Part shown: piece by piece, positions 1-6,749 of the stretch
How positions within the stretch are numbered: position 1 is the first letter of the stretch
How the letters are laid out: every line of letters starts with the position of its first letter
NCBI GenBank assembly: GCA_036406475.1
Contig: DASXBA010000108.1
Location: 1 to 16,340 of the forward strand
DNA length: 16,340 nt
Direction of reading: 5' to 3'
DNA from: DASXBA01 sp036406475
GTDB taxonomy: Bacteria; Actinomycetota; Thermoleophilia; Solirubrobacterales; Thermoleophilaceae
Program-made: the position numbers and the translations under genes
Notes under the pieces: generated by a model
What the model was told of the DNA's origin: nothing
Databases searched by the model: none
Seen by the model: only the letters and a program-made list of their open reading frames with translations

Positions 1-95
1 CCGAATTCGCCGACCCGGCCGTGTGGGATGAGGCCAAGCTCGTCGTCGACACCCGCAACGCGGCTCCGCCGGGCCCGAACGTCCACTCGATCTAG
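1..95 (+). CDS. C-terminal end of a nucleotide-sugar dehydrogenase (partial)
   Basis: Only the last 30 residues are present, read in the frame that starts at base 3 and ends at the TAG at 93-95. The segment includes DEAKLVVDTRNA, which resembles the extreme C-terminus of the UDP-glucose/GDP-mannose dehydrogenase family (UDP-glucose, UDP-ManNAc and UDP-GlcNAc 6-dehydrogenases). These enzymes oxidise C6 of a nucleotide sugar to the uronate using NAD. The stop shares one base with the GTG of the next gene (TAGTG), so the two are translationally coupled, and three more sugar-nucleotide genes follow. That context supports the call. The substrate cannot be inferred because the catalytic part lies outside the window. 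Confidence 0.7.
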   Translation, partial: EFADPAVWDEAKLVVDTRNAAPPGPNVHSI

Positions 96-931
96 TGATC
101 CTCATCCTGGGCGCGGGCTACGTGGGCGCCGCGCTAGGGGCACTGGCCCTCGAAGAGGGCCGCGAGGTGACGCTGGCGGACAACTGGTACGCCACCGACC
201 GTAGTCAGCTCGACGGGCTCGAGTCGCGCGGCGCGCGGATCGAGACGGCCGACATCCGCGAGCCGGCGGAGCTCGCACCGCTGTTCGAGCCGAAGCCCGA
301 GCGTGTCTACCTGCTGGCGGCCCAGGCGAGCCGGCCGCTCTCGGAGAGCGAGCCCGACTACACCGAGGAGACCAACCTGAGCGGCGCGCGCCGAGTGGCC
401 GAGGCCGTGGCGGAGGCCGGCGGCCCGGCGCTCGTCTACGGCAGCTCGCTCCACGTCTACGGCCCCGGCCTCGAGGGCGAGGTGGGCCCCGACCGCCCCT
501 ATGGACGCCAGGGCGACCTCTCCCACCTGTCCAAGATCTATGCGGAGCTCTGCCTCGACCTCTACGCGCGCCGGCACGGGTTCGAGCTCTCGCTGCTGCG
601 GCTCGGCATCGTCTACGGGCCCAGTCCGGTCGAGCACGACCGGCCCGAGTCGCAGACCGTGGTCGACAAGTTCCGCAAGCTCGCCGCCGCCGGCGAGGAG
701 CTGCCGCTCGACGACGGCGGCCGCGCGACGATCGGCGTGGTCCACGTCGACGATGTCGCCCGGATCATGCTCGACGGCCCGCCTCCGGGCGCGGCCAACG
801 TGGCGGCCGAGACGGCGACGGTGGCCGACGTCGCCGCACTGGCAGGCGGCGAGGAACCGCCGGGCGGAGCCGCCTGGACGGTGGCCTCGCCCTTCGACTA
901 CCGCCACCCGCTCGCGGAGTACCTGCGGTGA
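95..931 (+). CDS. NAD-dependent epimerase/dehydratase family protein (extended SDR) with altered active site
   Basis: This 278-residue protein is an extended short-chain dehydrogenase/reductase of the sugar-nucleotide epimerase/dehydratase type. The N-terminal NAD-binding motif GAGYVG is at residues 6-11, followed by the YGSS strand (115-118) that supplies the catalytic Ser, and the LGIVYGPS segment near 170-177. The expected YxxxK dyad aligns at 143-147 as SHLSK: the Lys is present but Ser replaces the catalytic Tyr. It may therefore be a non-classical enzyme, or act with a different acid/base or a partner. Start GTG at 95 overlaps the upstream stop by one base and has no clear Shine-Dalgarno, consistent with coupling. 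Its stop overlaps the next gene (GTGA). The family call is confident; substrate and reaction are unknown. Confidence 0.8.
   Translation: MILILGAGYVGAALGALALEEGREVTLADNWYATDRSQLDGLESRGARIETADIREPAELAPLFEPKPERVYLLAAQASRPLSESEPDYTEETNLSGARRVAEAVAEAGGPALVYGSSLHVYGPGLEGEVGPDRPYGRQGDLSHLSKIYAELCLDLYARRHGFELSLLRLGIVYGPSPVEHDRPESQTVVDKFRKLAAAGEELPLDDGGRATIGVVHVDDVARIMLDGPPPGAANVAAETATVADVAALAGGEEPPGGAAWTVASPFDYRHPLAEYLR
916..919 (+). promoter_or_regulatory. Ribosome binding site GGAG for the second SDR gene
   Basis: GGAG ends 8 bases before the GTG at 928, inside the coding region of the preceding gene. This supports GTG 928 as the start and the 4-base GTGA overlap. Confidence 0.6.
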
Positions 932-1803
932 AGCTGCTCGTGACGGGCGCGTCGGGCTTCCTCGGCTCGCGGCACACGACGCTGCTCCGCGAGCGAGGGC
1001 ACGAGGTGATCGCGCTGACGCGGCCGGGCGGGCGCAGCCGCGCGCTGAGCGCCGAGCTCGACGCGATCGAGCTCGACGCCGGCGACCCCGCCGCGCGCGA
1101 CCTCGTTTCCGGCTGCGACGCCGTGCTCCACTTCGCCGGCGTGCCCGACCCCGCGGGGGCGCGCGCCGACCCGGCCCGGGCCGTGCGCGAGAACGCCGGC
1201 ACCGCGCTCAACCTGCTCGAGGGCTGCGCCGAGCACGGCGCCGCCCTGATCTATCCGTCCACGGTCCGCGCCGCCCAGGACCCGCCGCCGGACCCGTACG
1301 CGATGTCCAAGCGCCTCGGCGAGCAGGCCTGCCGGCTGCACCCGGCGCCGGCGGTCGTGGCCCGGATGGCATCGGTGTTCGGCCCCGGGCAGGTGAAGGC
1401 CGAGGGAGCGACGGGAGCGATCGCCGCCTTCGCCGCGCGGGCGCTCGCCGGCGAGCCGATCGTGATCCCCGGCAACCCGCAGCGCACGCGCGACTTCGTT
1501 TTCGTGGACGACGTGGTGCTGGCGATCGAGTCGCTGATCGCCGAGCAGCGCTTCGACCAGACCTGCACGGTGGGGAGCGGCATCCCCACGCCGCTGATCG
1601 AGGCCGCCCGGCTCGTGGTGGAAGCGACCGGCTCGACCTCTCCTATCGAGACACCGGGAGGGGAACTCGCGCCGGGCGAGAACGAGAGCTACGAGACCGG
1701 CACGCGGTTACTGTTCGATACACGACCGCTGGCCGAGGCGGTTCAGCTCTATGTCGACTGGCTCCGCAGCCATCCCGCTGCTCAAGGCAGCGCCCGAGCC
1801 TGA
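928..1803 (+). CDS. NAD-dependent epimerase/dehydratase family protein (extended SDR)
   Basis: This 291-residue extended SDR has an intact core. The Rossmann motif GASGFLG is at residues 7-13, the LHFAG strand near 67-71, the YPST segment with the catalytic Ser near 111, and the catalytic dyad YAMSK at 124-128. A late DFVFVDD segment (189-195) is typical of sugar-nucleotide epimerases and reductases. It probably acts on a nucleotide-linked sugar as a 4-epimerase, 4-reductase or 4,6-dehydratase; the sequence does not say which. It overlaps the previous gene by 4 bases and the next gene by 53 bases in a different frame, so all three are almost certainly co-transcribed. Pairing with a degenerate SDR just upstream suggests a hetero-complex or successive steps (inference). 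Confidence 0.85.
   Translation: MKLLVTGASGFLGSRHTTLLRERGHEVIALTRPGGRSRALSAELDAIELDAGDPAARDLVSGCDAVLHFAGVPDPAGARADPARAVRENAGTALNLLEGCAEHGAALIYPSTVRAAQDPPPDPYAMSKRLGEQACRLHPAPAVVARMASVFGPGQVKAEGATGAIAAFAARALAGEPIVIPGNPQRTRDFVFVDDVVLAIESLIAEQRFDQTCTVGSGIPTPLIEAARLVVEATGSTSPIETPGGELAPGENESYETGTRLLFDTRPLAEAVQLYVDWLRSHPAAQGSARA
1735..1738 (+). promoter_or_regulatory. Possible ribosome binding site GAGG for the TIM-barrel/CapD fusion gene
   Basis: GAGG lies 12 bases upstream of the ATG at 1751, somewhat far but usable. No in-frame ATG, GTG or TTG occurs again until GTG 1871, which would remove the first strand of the TIM barrel, so the 1751 start and the long overlap are favoured. Confidence 0.4.
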
Positions 1804-3763
1804 GCAGATAGCCAATCGCCTGGAGGGCGGCGCCTGGAAGGGCATCGAGCTCTGCCTGGCCCCGCAGCACGTGGCGAGCGACGACGCGATCGCGGCCGCG
1901 ATCGCGAACGCCGGCGCCGCCGGCGGCCTGGCCGTGACCGCAGAGGCCCCCGTGGCCTGGCCGAGCGGCGCATTCGTGCGCGTCGACCGCCTCGACGACG
2001 AGGCGAGGCTCGGCATCGAGCGCAGCGCCGACTTCGCCGCCGGCATCGGCTCGCCCGTGCTCACCATCCACCTGTTCACGCCACAGTCGCCCGACGAGTT
2101 CCGGGAGGCCTGGCACCGCGGCATCGACGAGGCCGAGGTCGGGCGCTTCCTGCGCTTCTACGCCGAGGCCTGTCTCGCTCGCGGGGTGAAGCCGCTGATC
2201 GAGAACGTGCCGCCGGTGCTCCGCATGCGGACGGGCGGGGTCTACCTCTCCCCCGTCGGCGGCCACTGGCGCGACCTGCTCGAATGGCGCAAGCGCGTGC
2301 CCGAGCTGGGCTTCACGCTCGACACCTCGCACGCCGCGCTCTTCCGGAGCTTCGCCGCGGCCTACCCAACCCCGTTCAGGCTGCTCTCCGACGAGGAGCT
2401 CGAGCTGGAGCGCTACGTCGAGGAGCTCGGGCCGCACAGCGAGGTGGCCCACGTCTCGGACGCGCTCGGCATCCTCGGCGAGGGCCTGCCCTACGGGATG
2501 GGCGAGCTCGATCTCGACCCGATCGTTGCCCGCCTCAAGGCGCTGGTGCCGTACGTGGTGGCCGAGATCAACGAGCCCGACCCGGCCCGCTCGGGCGACA
2601 TGAAGGCGGGCTACGAGGCCGTCGACCGGATCCAGACCCGGGACGAGCCGCTGCCGCGCGCGCCGCGCAGGCTCAGGCCCACCGCATTCGACTGGCAGGC
2701 GGTGCTCGACCAGCCCGACCCCGTTCCCGCCGTGCTCGAGCTGCAGGAACTGGTGGGCGGTCGCCGGGTGCTGATGACGGGCGGCGGCGGCTCGATCGCC
2801 GGCACCCTCGCCTCGCTCCTCGGCGGCTTCCGGCCCGAGCGGATCACGCTGCTCGACAGCCACGAGTCATCGCTGACGGCCGACCGCCGCGCCCGCGACC
2901 CTCAGGCGCTCGAGCGCATCGAGCACGTGATGTGCGACATCCGCGACCGCGGCCGGCTCGAGGTAGAGATCGGCAGGGCTAAGCCCAACCTCGTCTTCCA
3001 CTTCGCGGCCTACAAGCACGTGGATTGGGCCGAGGTCTACCCGGACGAGTTCCTCGACACGAACCTGCAGGGGAGCTGGAACGTGCTGCGCGCCGCGGAC
3101 GAGGCGGACGTCGAGACGGTCATCGTCGCCTCCACCGACAAGGCCGCGCTCGCCGCCAGCTTCTACGGCCGCACCAAGCGCTTCATGGAGCAGCTCACGG
3201 CGTTCGCGGCCAAGTCGGCCGGCGCGAGGCGGATGGCTGTCCGCTTCGTGAACGTGCTGGGCAGCGCGGGCAGCGCCTCCGACCTGTTCATGCGCCAGAC
3301 GCGGGCCGGCGTGCCGCTGACGATCACCGACACCGGGATGCTCCGCTACTGGATCACGATGGCGCACGCCGCGACCAGCGCCGCGCACGGCGCGCTGCTG
3401 GCCGCCGAAGGCGTGTCGCTCGCCGCGCCAGCGGATCCGCCCCAGCTCACGGTCGGCGAGCTCGCGCAGCGGATCTGGCGCGGCGCGGGCGGCGAGGGCG
3501 AGCCGAACGTCGAGCTGACCGGCATCCGCCGCGGCGAGACGCTGAGCGAAGTGATCGTCTCGCCGCAGGAGGAGGTCGGCGAGGAGCGCTTCCCGGGGAT
3601 CGCCCCCATCGTCGCCGAGATCCCCACCGCGGCGCCCGCCTGGATCGCCGAGCGCCTGCCGTCGGGCGGCAGCCGGGAGGAGTCGCGGGCGCTATGGCGC
3701 GAGGCAATGGAACGCCCGGGGCTGCTGTCGCCTTCGGGGCCTGCCGCTCGCCGCCGAACCTAG
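1751..3763 (+). CDS. Fusion of sugar-isomerase-like TIM barrel and CapD/PseB-like UDP-sugar dehydratase domain
   Basis: This is a 670-residue two-domain protein. Residues about 28-295 look like a xylose-isomerase-like (AP endonuclease 2 family) TIM barrel. The likely metal ligands are E151 (LIENVPP), D191 and H194 (TLDTSHA), H234 (VAHVSDA) and E272 (VVAEINE), the same order as in sugar epimerases such as tagatose 3-epimerase. Residues about 335-640 match the polysaccharide biosynthesis CapD/FlaA1/PseB family: TGGGGSIAG (343-351), LLDSHESSL (367-375), FHFAAYKHVD (416-425), ASTDKAA (460-466), YGRTK with the catalytic Tyr472/Lys476, VNVLGSAGS (500-508) and GIRRGETLSE (591-600). Known relatives of the second domain are soluble or membrane UDP-GlcNAc 4,6-dehydratases; here no membrane segment is visible. 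The gene overlaps its upstream SDR by 53 bases and abuts the cyclase gene. The domains are clear; the combined reaction is unknown. Confidence 0.85.
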   Translation: MSTGSAAIPLLKAAPEPEQIANRLEGGAWKGIELCLAPQHVASDDAIAAAIANAGAAGGLAVTAEAPVAWPSGAFVRVDRLDDEARLGIERSADFAAGIGSPVLTIHLFTPQSPDEFREAWHRGIDEAEVGRFLRFYAEACLARGVKPLIENVPPVLRMRTGGVYLSPVGGHWRDLLEWRKRVPELGFTLDTSHAALFRSFAAAYPTPFRLLSDEELELERYVEELGPHSEVAHVSDALGILGEGLPYGMGELDLDPIVARLKALVPYVVAEINEPDPARSGDMKAGYEAVDRIQTRDEPLPRAPRRLRPTAFDWQAVLDQPDPVPAVLELQELVGGRRVLMTGGGGSIAGTLASLLGGFRPERITLLDSHESSLTADRRARDPQALERIEHVMCDIRDRGRLEVEIGRAKPNLVFHFAAYKHVDWAEVYPDEFLDTNLQGSWNVLRAADEADVETVIVASTDKAALAASFYGRTKRFMEQLTAFAAKSAGARRMAVRFVNVLGSAGSASDLFMRQTRAGVPLTITDTGMLRYWITMAHAATSAAHGALLAAEGVSLAAPADPPQLTVGELAQRIWRGAGGEGEPNVELTGIRRGETLSEVIVSPQEEVGEERFPGIAPIVAEIPTAAPAWIAERLPSGGSREESRALWREAMERPGLLSPSGPAARRRT

Positions 3764-5299
3764 GTGCGCCAGCTCTTCGTCGAGTTCTTCCGGCCCGGGC
3801 AGAGCACTCTGTCCGGACGAGCGCTGTGGCGGGCCGGCCGGGTCGTCATCTCGATCGTCATCTCGATGACCAACCTCATCGGGGCCGGCACGGTCCTCAT
3901 GCTCTCGTACTTCGTGGTCCCGCTACCGGTGGTCGGGAACACGGCTCACGTCAACCGCGTGAACGCGGTCGCCGCGGTGGCATACGTGATCGTCGCCGTG
4001 CCCCTGGGTGCGCTGATCGGCGCGCGCCGCCTCTTCGGCCTGCGGCGCTGGCTGCTCGAGGACCGGCCCGCGACGGCACAGGAGCAGCGCACCGTGCTGC
4101 ACGCGCCGCTCCGCCTTTCGCTCATGCAGCTGGCGTGGTGGGCGGGCGCGGCCGTGTTGTTCGGCTTCTTGAACGGCCGCTACTCCGGAACGCTCGGCCT
4201 TCGAGTGGCGGTGATGATCGCGATCACCGGCATGGTCACGGCGGCGCTGGCGTACTTCCTCACGGAACGGATCATGCGCGGCACGGCCGCCCGGGCCCTC
4301 GAGTCGGGGATCCCTGGGCGCGTGATCGCGCCCGGTGTGACGAGCCGGGCGCTGCTGGCCTGGATGGTCGGCACCGGACTGCCGGTGCTCGGCGTCGTGG
4401 CGGTGGGGGTCCTCGTGCTGGCCGGCGACACCGCGCCCCGCGACCAGCTCGGCATCGCGATGGTCGTCCTTGGCGGAGTGGGCATCGTCGTCGGCCTGCT
4501 TGCGGTGGCGCTTGCCGCACGTGCCACCGCAGCCCCGGTGAACTCCGTGCGCCGCGCCCTGCGCGAGGTGCAGAAGGGAGAGTTCGACGCGCACGTGCCG
4601 GTCTACGACGCGACCCAGATCGGCCAGCTGCAGCTCGGCTTCAACCAGATGGTCGACGGCCTGGCCGAGCGCGAGCGGATCCGGGAGGCGTTCGGCACGT
4701 ACGTCGACCCGGACGTGGCCGAGCACATCCTCGAGGAGGGGACGAAGCTCGAGGGCGAGGAGGTGGAGGTGACGCTGCTCTTCCTCGACGTGCGCGACTT
4801 CACCTCGTTCGCAGAGAACACGCCGGCCCCGGAGGTGGTCGCCGCGATCAACCGGCTGTTCGAGACGGTGGTCCCGATCATCCACGAGCACGGCGGGCGC
4901 ATCGACAAGTTCATCGGCGACGGCCTGCTCGCCGTCTTCGGCGCGCCGCGGCGGCGGGAGGACCACGCGGACGAGGCGCTGGCCGTGGCGCTCGAGATCG
5001 CGGAGGCCGTGAAGTCCGACGAGGCCGGCGAGTTGGAGATCGGCGTCGGGCTCAACTCCGGCACGGTTGTGGCCGGCAACGTGGGCGGCGCGGGCCGCCT
5101 CGAGTTCAGCGTGATCGGCGACCCGGTGAACGTGGCCGCGCGAGTGGAGGCCGCAACCCGCCAGACCGGCGACGAGATCCTGATAGCCGAGCGGACCAAG
5201 GAGCTGCTGAAGCACAGCGACGTGCACCTCGTCGAGCGCGAGGGCGCAACGCTGAAGGGGAAGACGGAAGCCGTACGGCTCTTCGCCCCTAGCGACTAA
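3764..5299 (+). CDS. Membrane-bound class III adenylate/guanylate cyclase with HAMP domain
   Basis: This 511-residue protein makes a cyclic nucleotide, most likely cAMP. The N-terminal half contains about six hydrophobic segments (near residues 27-52, 66-86, 119-136, 145-166, 195-220 and 229-252). A HAMP linker (about 253-305) and a class III catalytic domain (about 333-505) follow. The catalytic residues are intact: metal-binding D342 (LFLDVRDFTSF) and D386 (FIGDGLLAVFG), base-recognising K382 (IDKFIGDG) and D453, and transition-state N456 and R460 (GDPVNVAARVE). The K/D pair favours ATP. GTG 3764 directly follows the TAG of the fusion gene with no Shine-Dalgarno, so expression is probably coupled to the sugar genes. 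The input signal is unknown. The gene ends within a heptamer repeat. Confidence 0.93.
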   Translation: MRQLFVEFFRPGQSTLSGRALWRAGRVVISIVISMTNLIGAGTVLMLSYFVVPLPVVGNTAHVNRVNAVAAVAYVIVAVPLGALIGARRLFGLRRWLLEDRPATAQEQRTVLHAPLRLSLMQLAWWAGAAVLFGFLNGRYSGTLGLRVAVMIAITGMVTAALAYFLTERIMRGTAARALESGIPGRVIAPGVTSRALLAWMVGTGLPVLGVVAVGVLVLAGDTAPRDQLGIAMVVLGGVGIVVGLLAVALAARATAAPVNSVRRALREVQKGEFDAHVPVYDATQIGQLQLGFNQMVDGLAERERIREAFGTYVDPDVAEHILEEGTKLEGEEVEVTLLFLDVRDFTSFAENTPAPEVVAAINRLFETVVPIIHEHGGRIDKFIGDGLLAVFGAPRRREDHADEALAVALEIAEAVKSDEAGELEIGVGLNSGTVVAGNVGGAGRLEFSVIGDPVNVAARVEAATRQTGDEILIAERTKELLKHSDVHLVEREGATLKGKTEAVRLFAPSD

Positions 5300-5319
5300 C
5301 GACTAGCGACTAGCGCCTA
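5285..5319. repeat. Five tandem 7-bp copies at a convergent gene junction, with stops in all six frames
   Basis: The successive units are GCCCCTA, GCGACTA, ACGACTA, GCGACTA and GCGCCTA. Each ends in CTA, giving TAG or TAA across unit boundaries on the + strand and TAG on the - strand. Because the period is 7, the stops fall in every frame on both strands. The repeat contains the TAA of the cyclase gene (5297-5299) and the stop of the leftward trhA-like gene (5317-5319). It is not a hairpin terminator. Confidence 0.85.
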
Positions 5320-5973
5320 ACCGTCGGGCACCACGAAGAACGCGATGACCGCGTACTGAAGGGCCGCCGCCGCGATCACGAGCGCGTGGAAGACCTCGTG
5401 GTAGCCGAAGACGGCCGGAACGGGGTCGGGCCGCTTGAGCGCGTAGACCACCGCGCCGAGCGTGTAGAGCACGCCGCCGGCGGCGACCATCGCCACGCCG
5501 CCGATGCCGATCTGATCGATGAGGTCGGGGAAGGCGGCCACAGCCACCCAGCCGAGGATCACGTACACGGCCGCCACCACGCCCTTTGGGGCGTCGATCC
5601 AGACGAGCTTGAGCAGGATCCCCGCCGCCGCGCCGCCCCAGACCAGGCAGAGGATCACGGTTGCCAGCGTCCCGTCCAGCGCGAGCAGGGCGAACGGCGT
5701 GTAGGTGCCCGCGATGAGCAGGAAGATCATCGAGTGGTCGAGGCGCCGCATCCAGCGGCGGGCTGCCAGCGAGGCCCAGGTGATCCGGTGGTAGAGCGCG
5801 CTCGTGCCGAAGAGCGCCGCGACGCTGAGCGAGTAGACGGCAGCGGCGAAAGTGGCCTTCCCCGAGGGCGCGGCGATCACCAGCGCCGCGCCGGTGACGA
5901 GCGACACGAAGAAGGCCCACTGGTGCGATACACCGCGTAGCCGCGGCTTGGTCAGCGGAGCGACCTCGCTCAC
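5317..5973 (-). CDS. trhA: Hemolysin III / TrhA (PAQR superfamily) membrane protein
   Basis: This 218-residue, mostly hydrophobic protein has about seven membrane segments. It carries the conserved metal-site pattern of the PAQR/hemolysin III family: SALYHR (58-63, H62), RLDHSMIFLLIAGTYTPF-type signature starting near 77 (D79, H80), and GYHEVFH near the C-terminus (H192, H196). Bacterial members, including E. coli TrhA, are linked to membrane-fluidity homeostasis; early haemolysin naming is misleading. GTG 5973 overlaps the fetB stop as GTGA, so this is the last gene of the leftward operon. The same frame stays open far upstream through fetB, but that extension has no family similarity. Confidence 0.88.
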   Translation of the reverse strand: MSEVAPLTKPRLRGVSHQWAFFVSLVTGAALVIAAPSGKATFAAAVYSLSVAALFGTSALYHRITWASLAARRWMRRLDHSMIFLLIAGTYTPFALLALDGTLATVILCLVWGGAAAGILLKLVWIDAPKGVVAAVYVILGWVAVAAFPDLIDQIGIGGVAMVAAGGVLYTLGAVVYALKRPDPVPAVFGYHEVFHALVIAAAALQYAVIAFFVVPDG

Positions 5974-6749
5974 GCGTCGGAGGGTAACTCGCGCAGCTGC
6001 TGGGCGGCCGTGAAGAAGCCGCGGTAGCCGAGCGAGACCGCGATCAGCCCCGCGATCGCCACGGCGCCCAGGAGCGTCCAGAGCAGGATCAGCTGGAGCC
6101 GGACGGCGTCGAACGGCTCCGCCCCCGCCACCAGCATCCCGACCATGGTCCCGGGGAAGAAGACGACGCCGGTGGTCTTGGTCGAGTCGATCAGCGGGAT
6201 CATCGCCGAGCGCAGGCTGCGGGTGACGAGGCCGCTCGCGGCCTGGCGGGCGGTGGCGCCGAGCGCGAGCGTGGCCTCGATGCGCCCGGCGTCGCTGCGT
6301 ACCTCGTCGGCCAGCCGGTTGAGCGCCACCGCCGCCGCGGTCATCGAGTTGCCGATCACCATTCCGCCGACCGGGACCATGAAGCGCGGCGTGGCGTCGA
6401 AGATCCCCAGGGCCAGCACGAGGCCGAGCGTGAGCGCGGCCGCGCTGCTCAGCGCCAGGGCGATCGGGACCCAGGCCCCCGGCACGTCGCGCGCCCTGGA
6501 CCGCGCCGTCCACGTCCCGAACGCGACCATCGCCGCGAGCAGCACGATCACCAGCCAGATGCTGTCGGAGTAGAAGATCGCCTTGATCACGTAGCCGACC
6601 GCGGTCAGCTGGAGGAATGAGCGCAGGACGGCGATGCCGAGGTCGCCCTCGAGGTCCACGCGGCGCCAGAGCGAGACCGCGGCCGCCAGCGCCACCAGCA
6701 CCAGCGTGGCCGCGACCTCGCCGAAGGAGATGTCCGGTGCGGCGCTCAC
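5970..6749 (-). CDS. fetB: ABC transporter permease of the FetB (UPF0014) family
   Basis: This 259-residue protein has about seven hydrophobic segments. It carries the hallmark FetB segments: GNSMTAAAVALNRL near residues 137-150, a LALGAT coupling-type segment near 161-166, and the highly conserved TKTTGVVFFPGTMVGMLVAG stretch near 190-209. In E. coli, FetA-FetB exports iron and protects against oxidative stress. Some relatives are annotated only as YbbM or as Al-resistance-like transporters, so the substrate here is inferred. GTG 6749 overlaps the fetA stop in a GTGA, and its own stop overlaps the trhA start the same way. Tight coupling implies equal dosage of ATPase and permease. Confidence 0.88.
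   Translation of the reverse strand: MSAAPDISFGEVAATLVLVALAAAVSLWRRVDLEGDLGIAVLRSFLQLTAVGYVIKAIFYSDSIWLVIVLLAAMVAFGTWTARSRARDVPGAWVPIALALSSAAALTLGLVLALGIFDATPRFMVPVGGMVIGNSMTAAAVALNRLADEVRSDAGRIEATLALGATARQAASGLVTRSLRSAMIPLIDSTKTTGVVFFPGTMVGMLVAGAEPFDAVRLQLILLWTLLGAVAIAGLIAVSLGYRGFFTAAQQLRELPSDA

Noticed and set aside
3025..5292. A 755-codon open frame on the + strand across the fusion and cyclase genes
   Set aside because: It overlaps two well-supported genes in another frame; its product is Arg/Ala/Gly-rich low-complexity sequence typical of GC-rich shadow frames.
5974..6513. Upstream extension of the trhA-like frame through fetB
   Set aside because: The extension is low-complexity and antisense-like in composition; hemolysin III similarity begins at GTG 5973, which forms the GTGA overlap with fetB.
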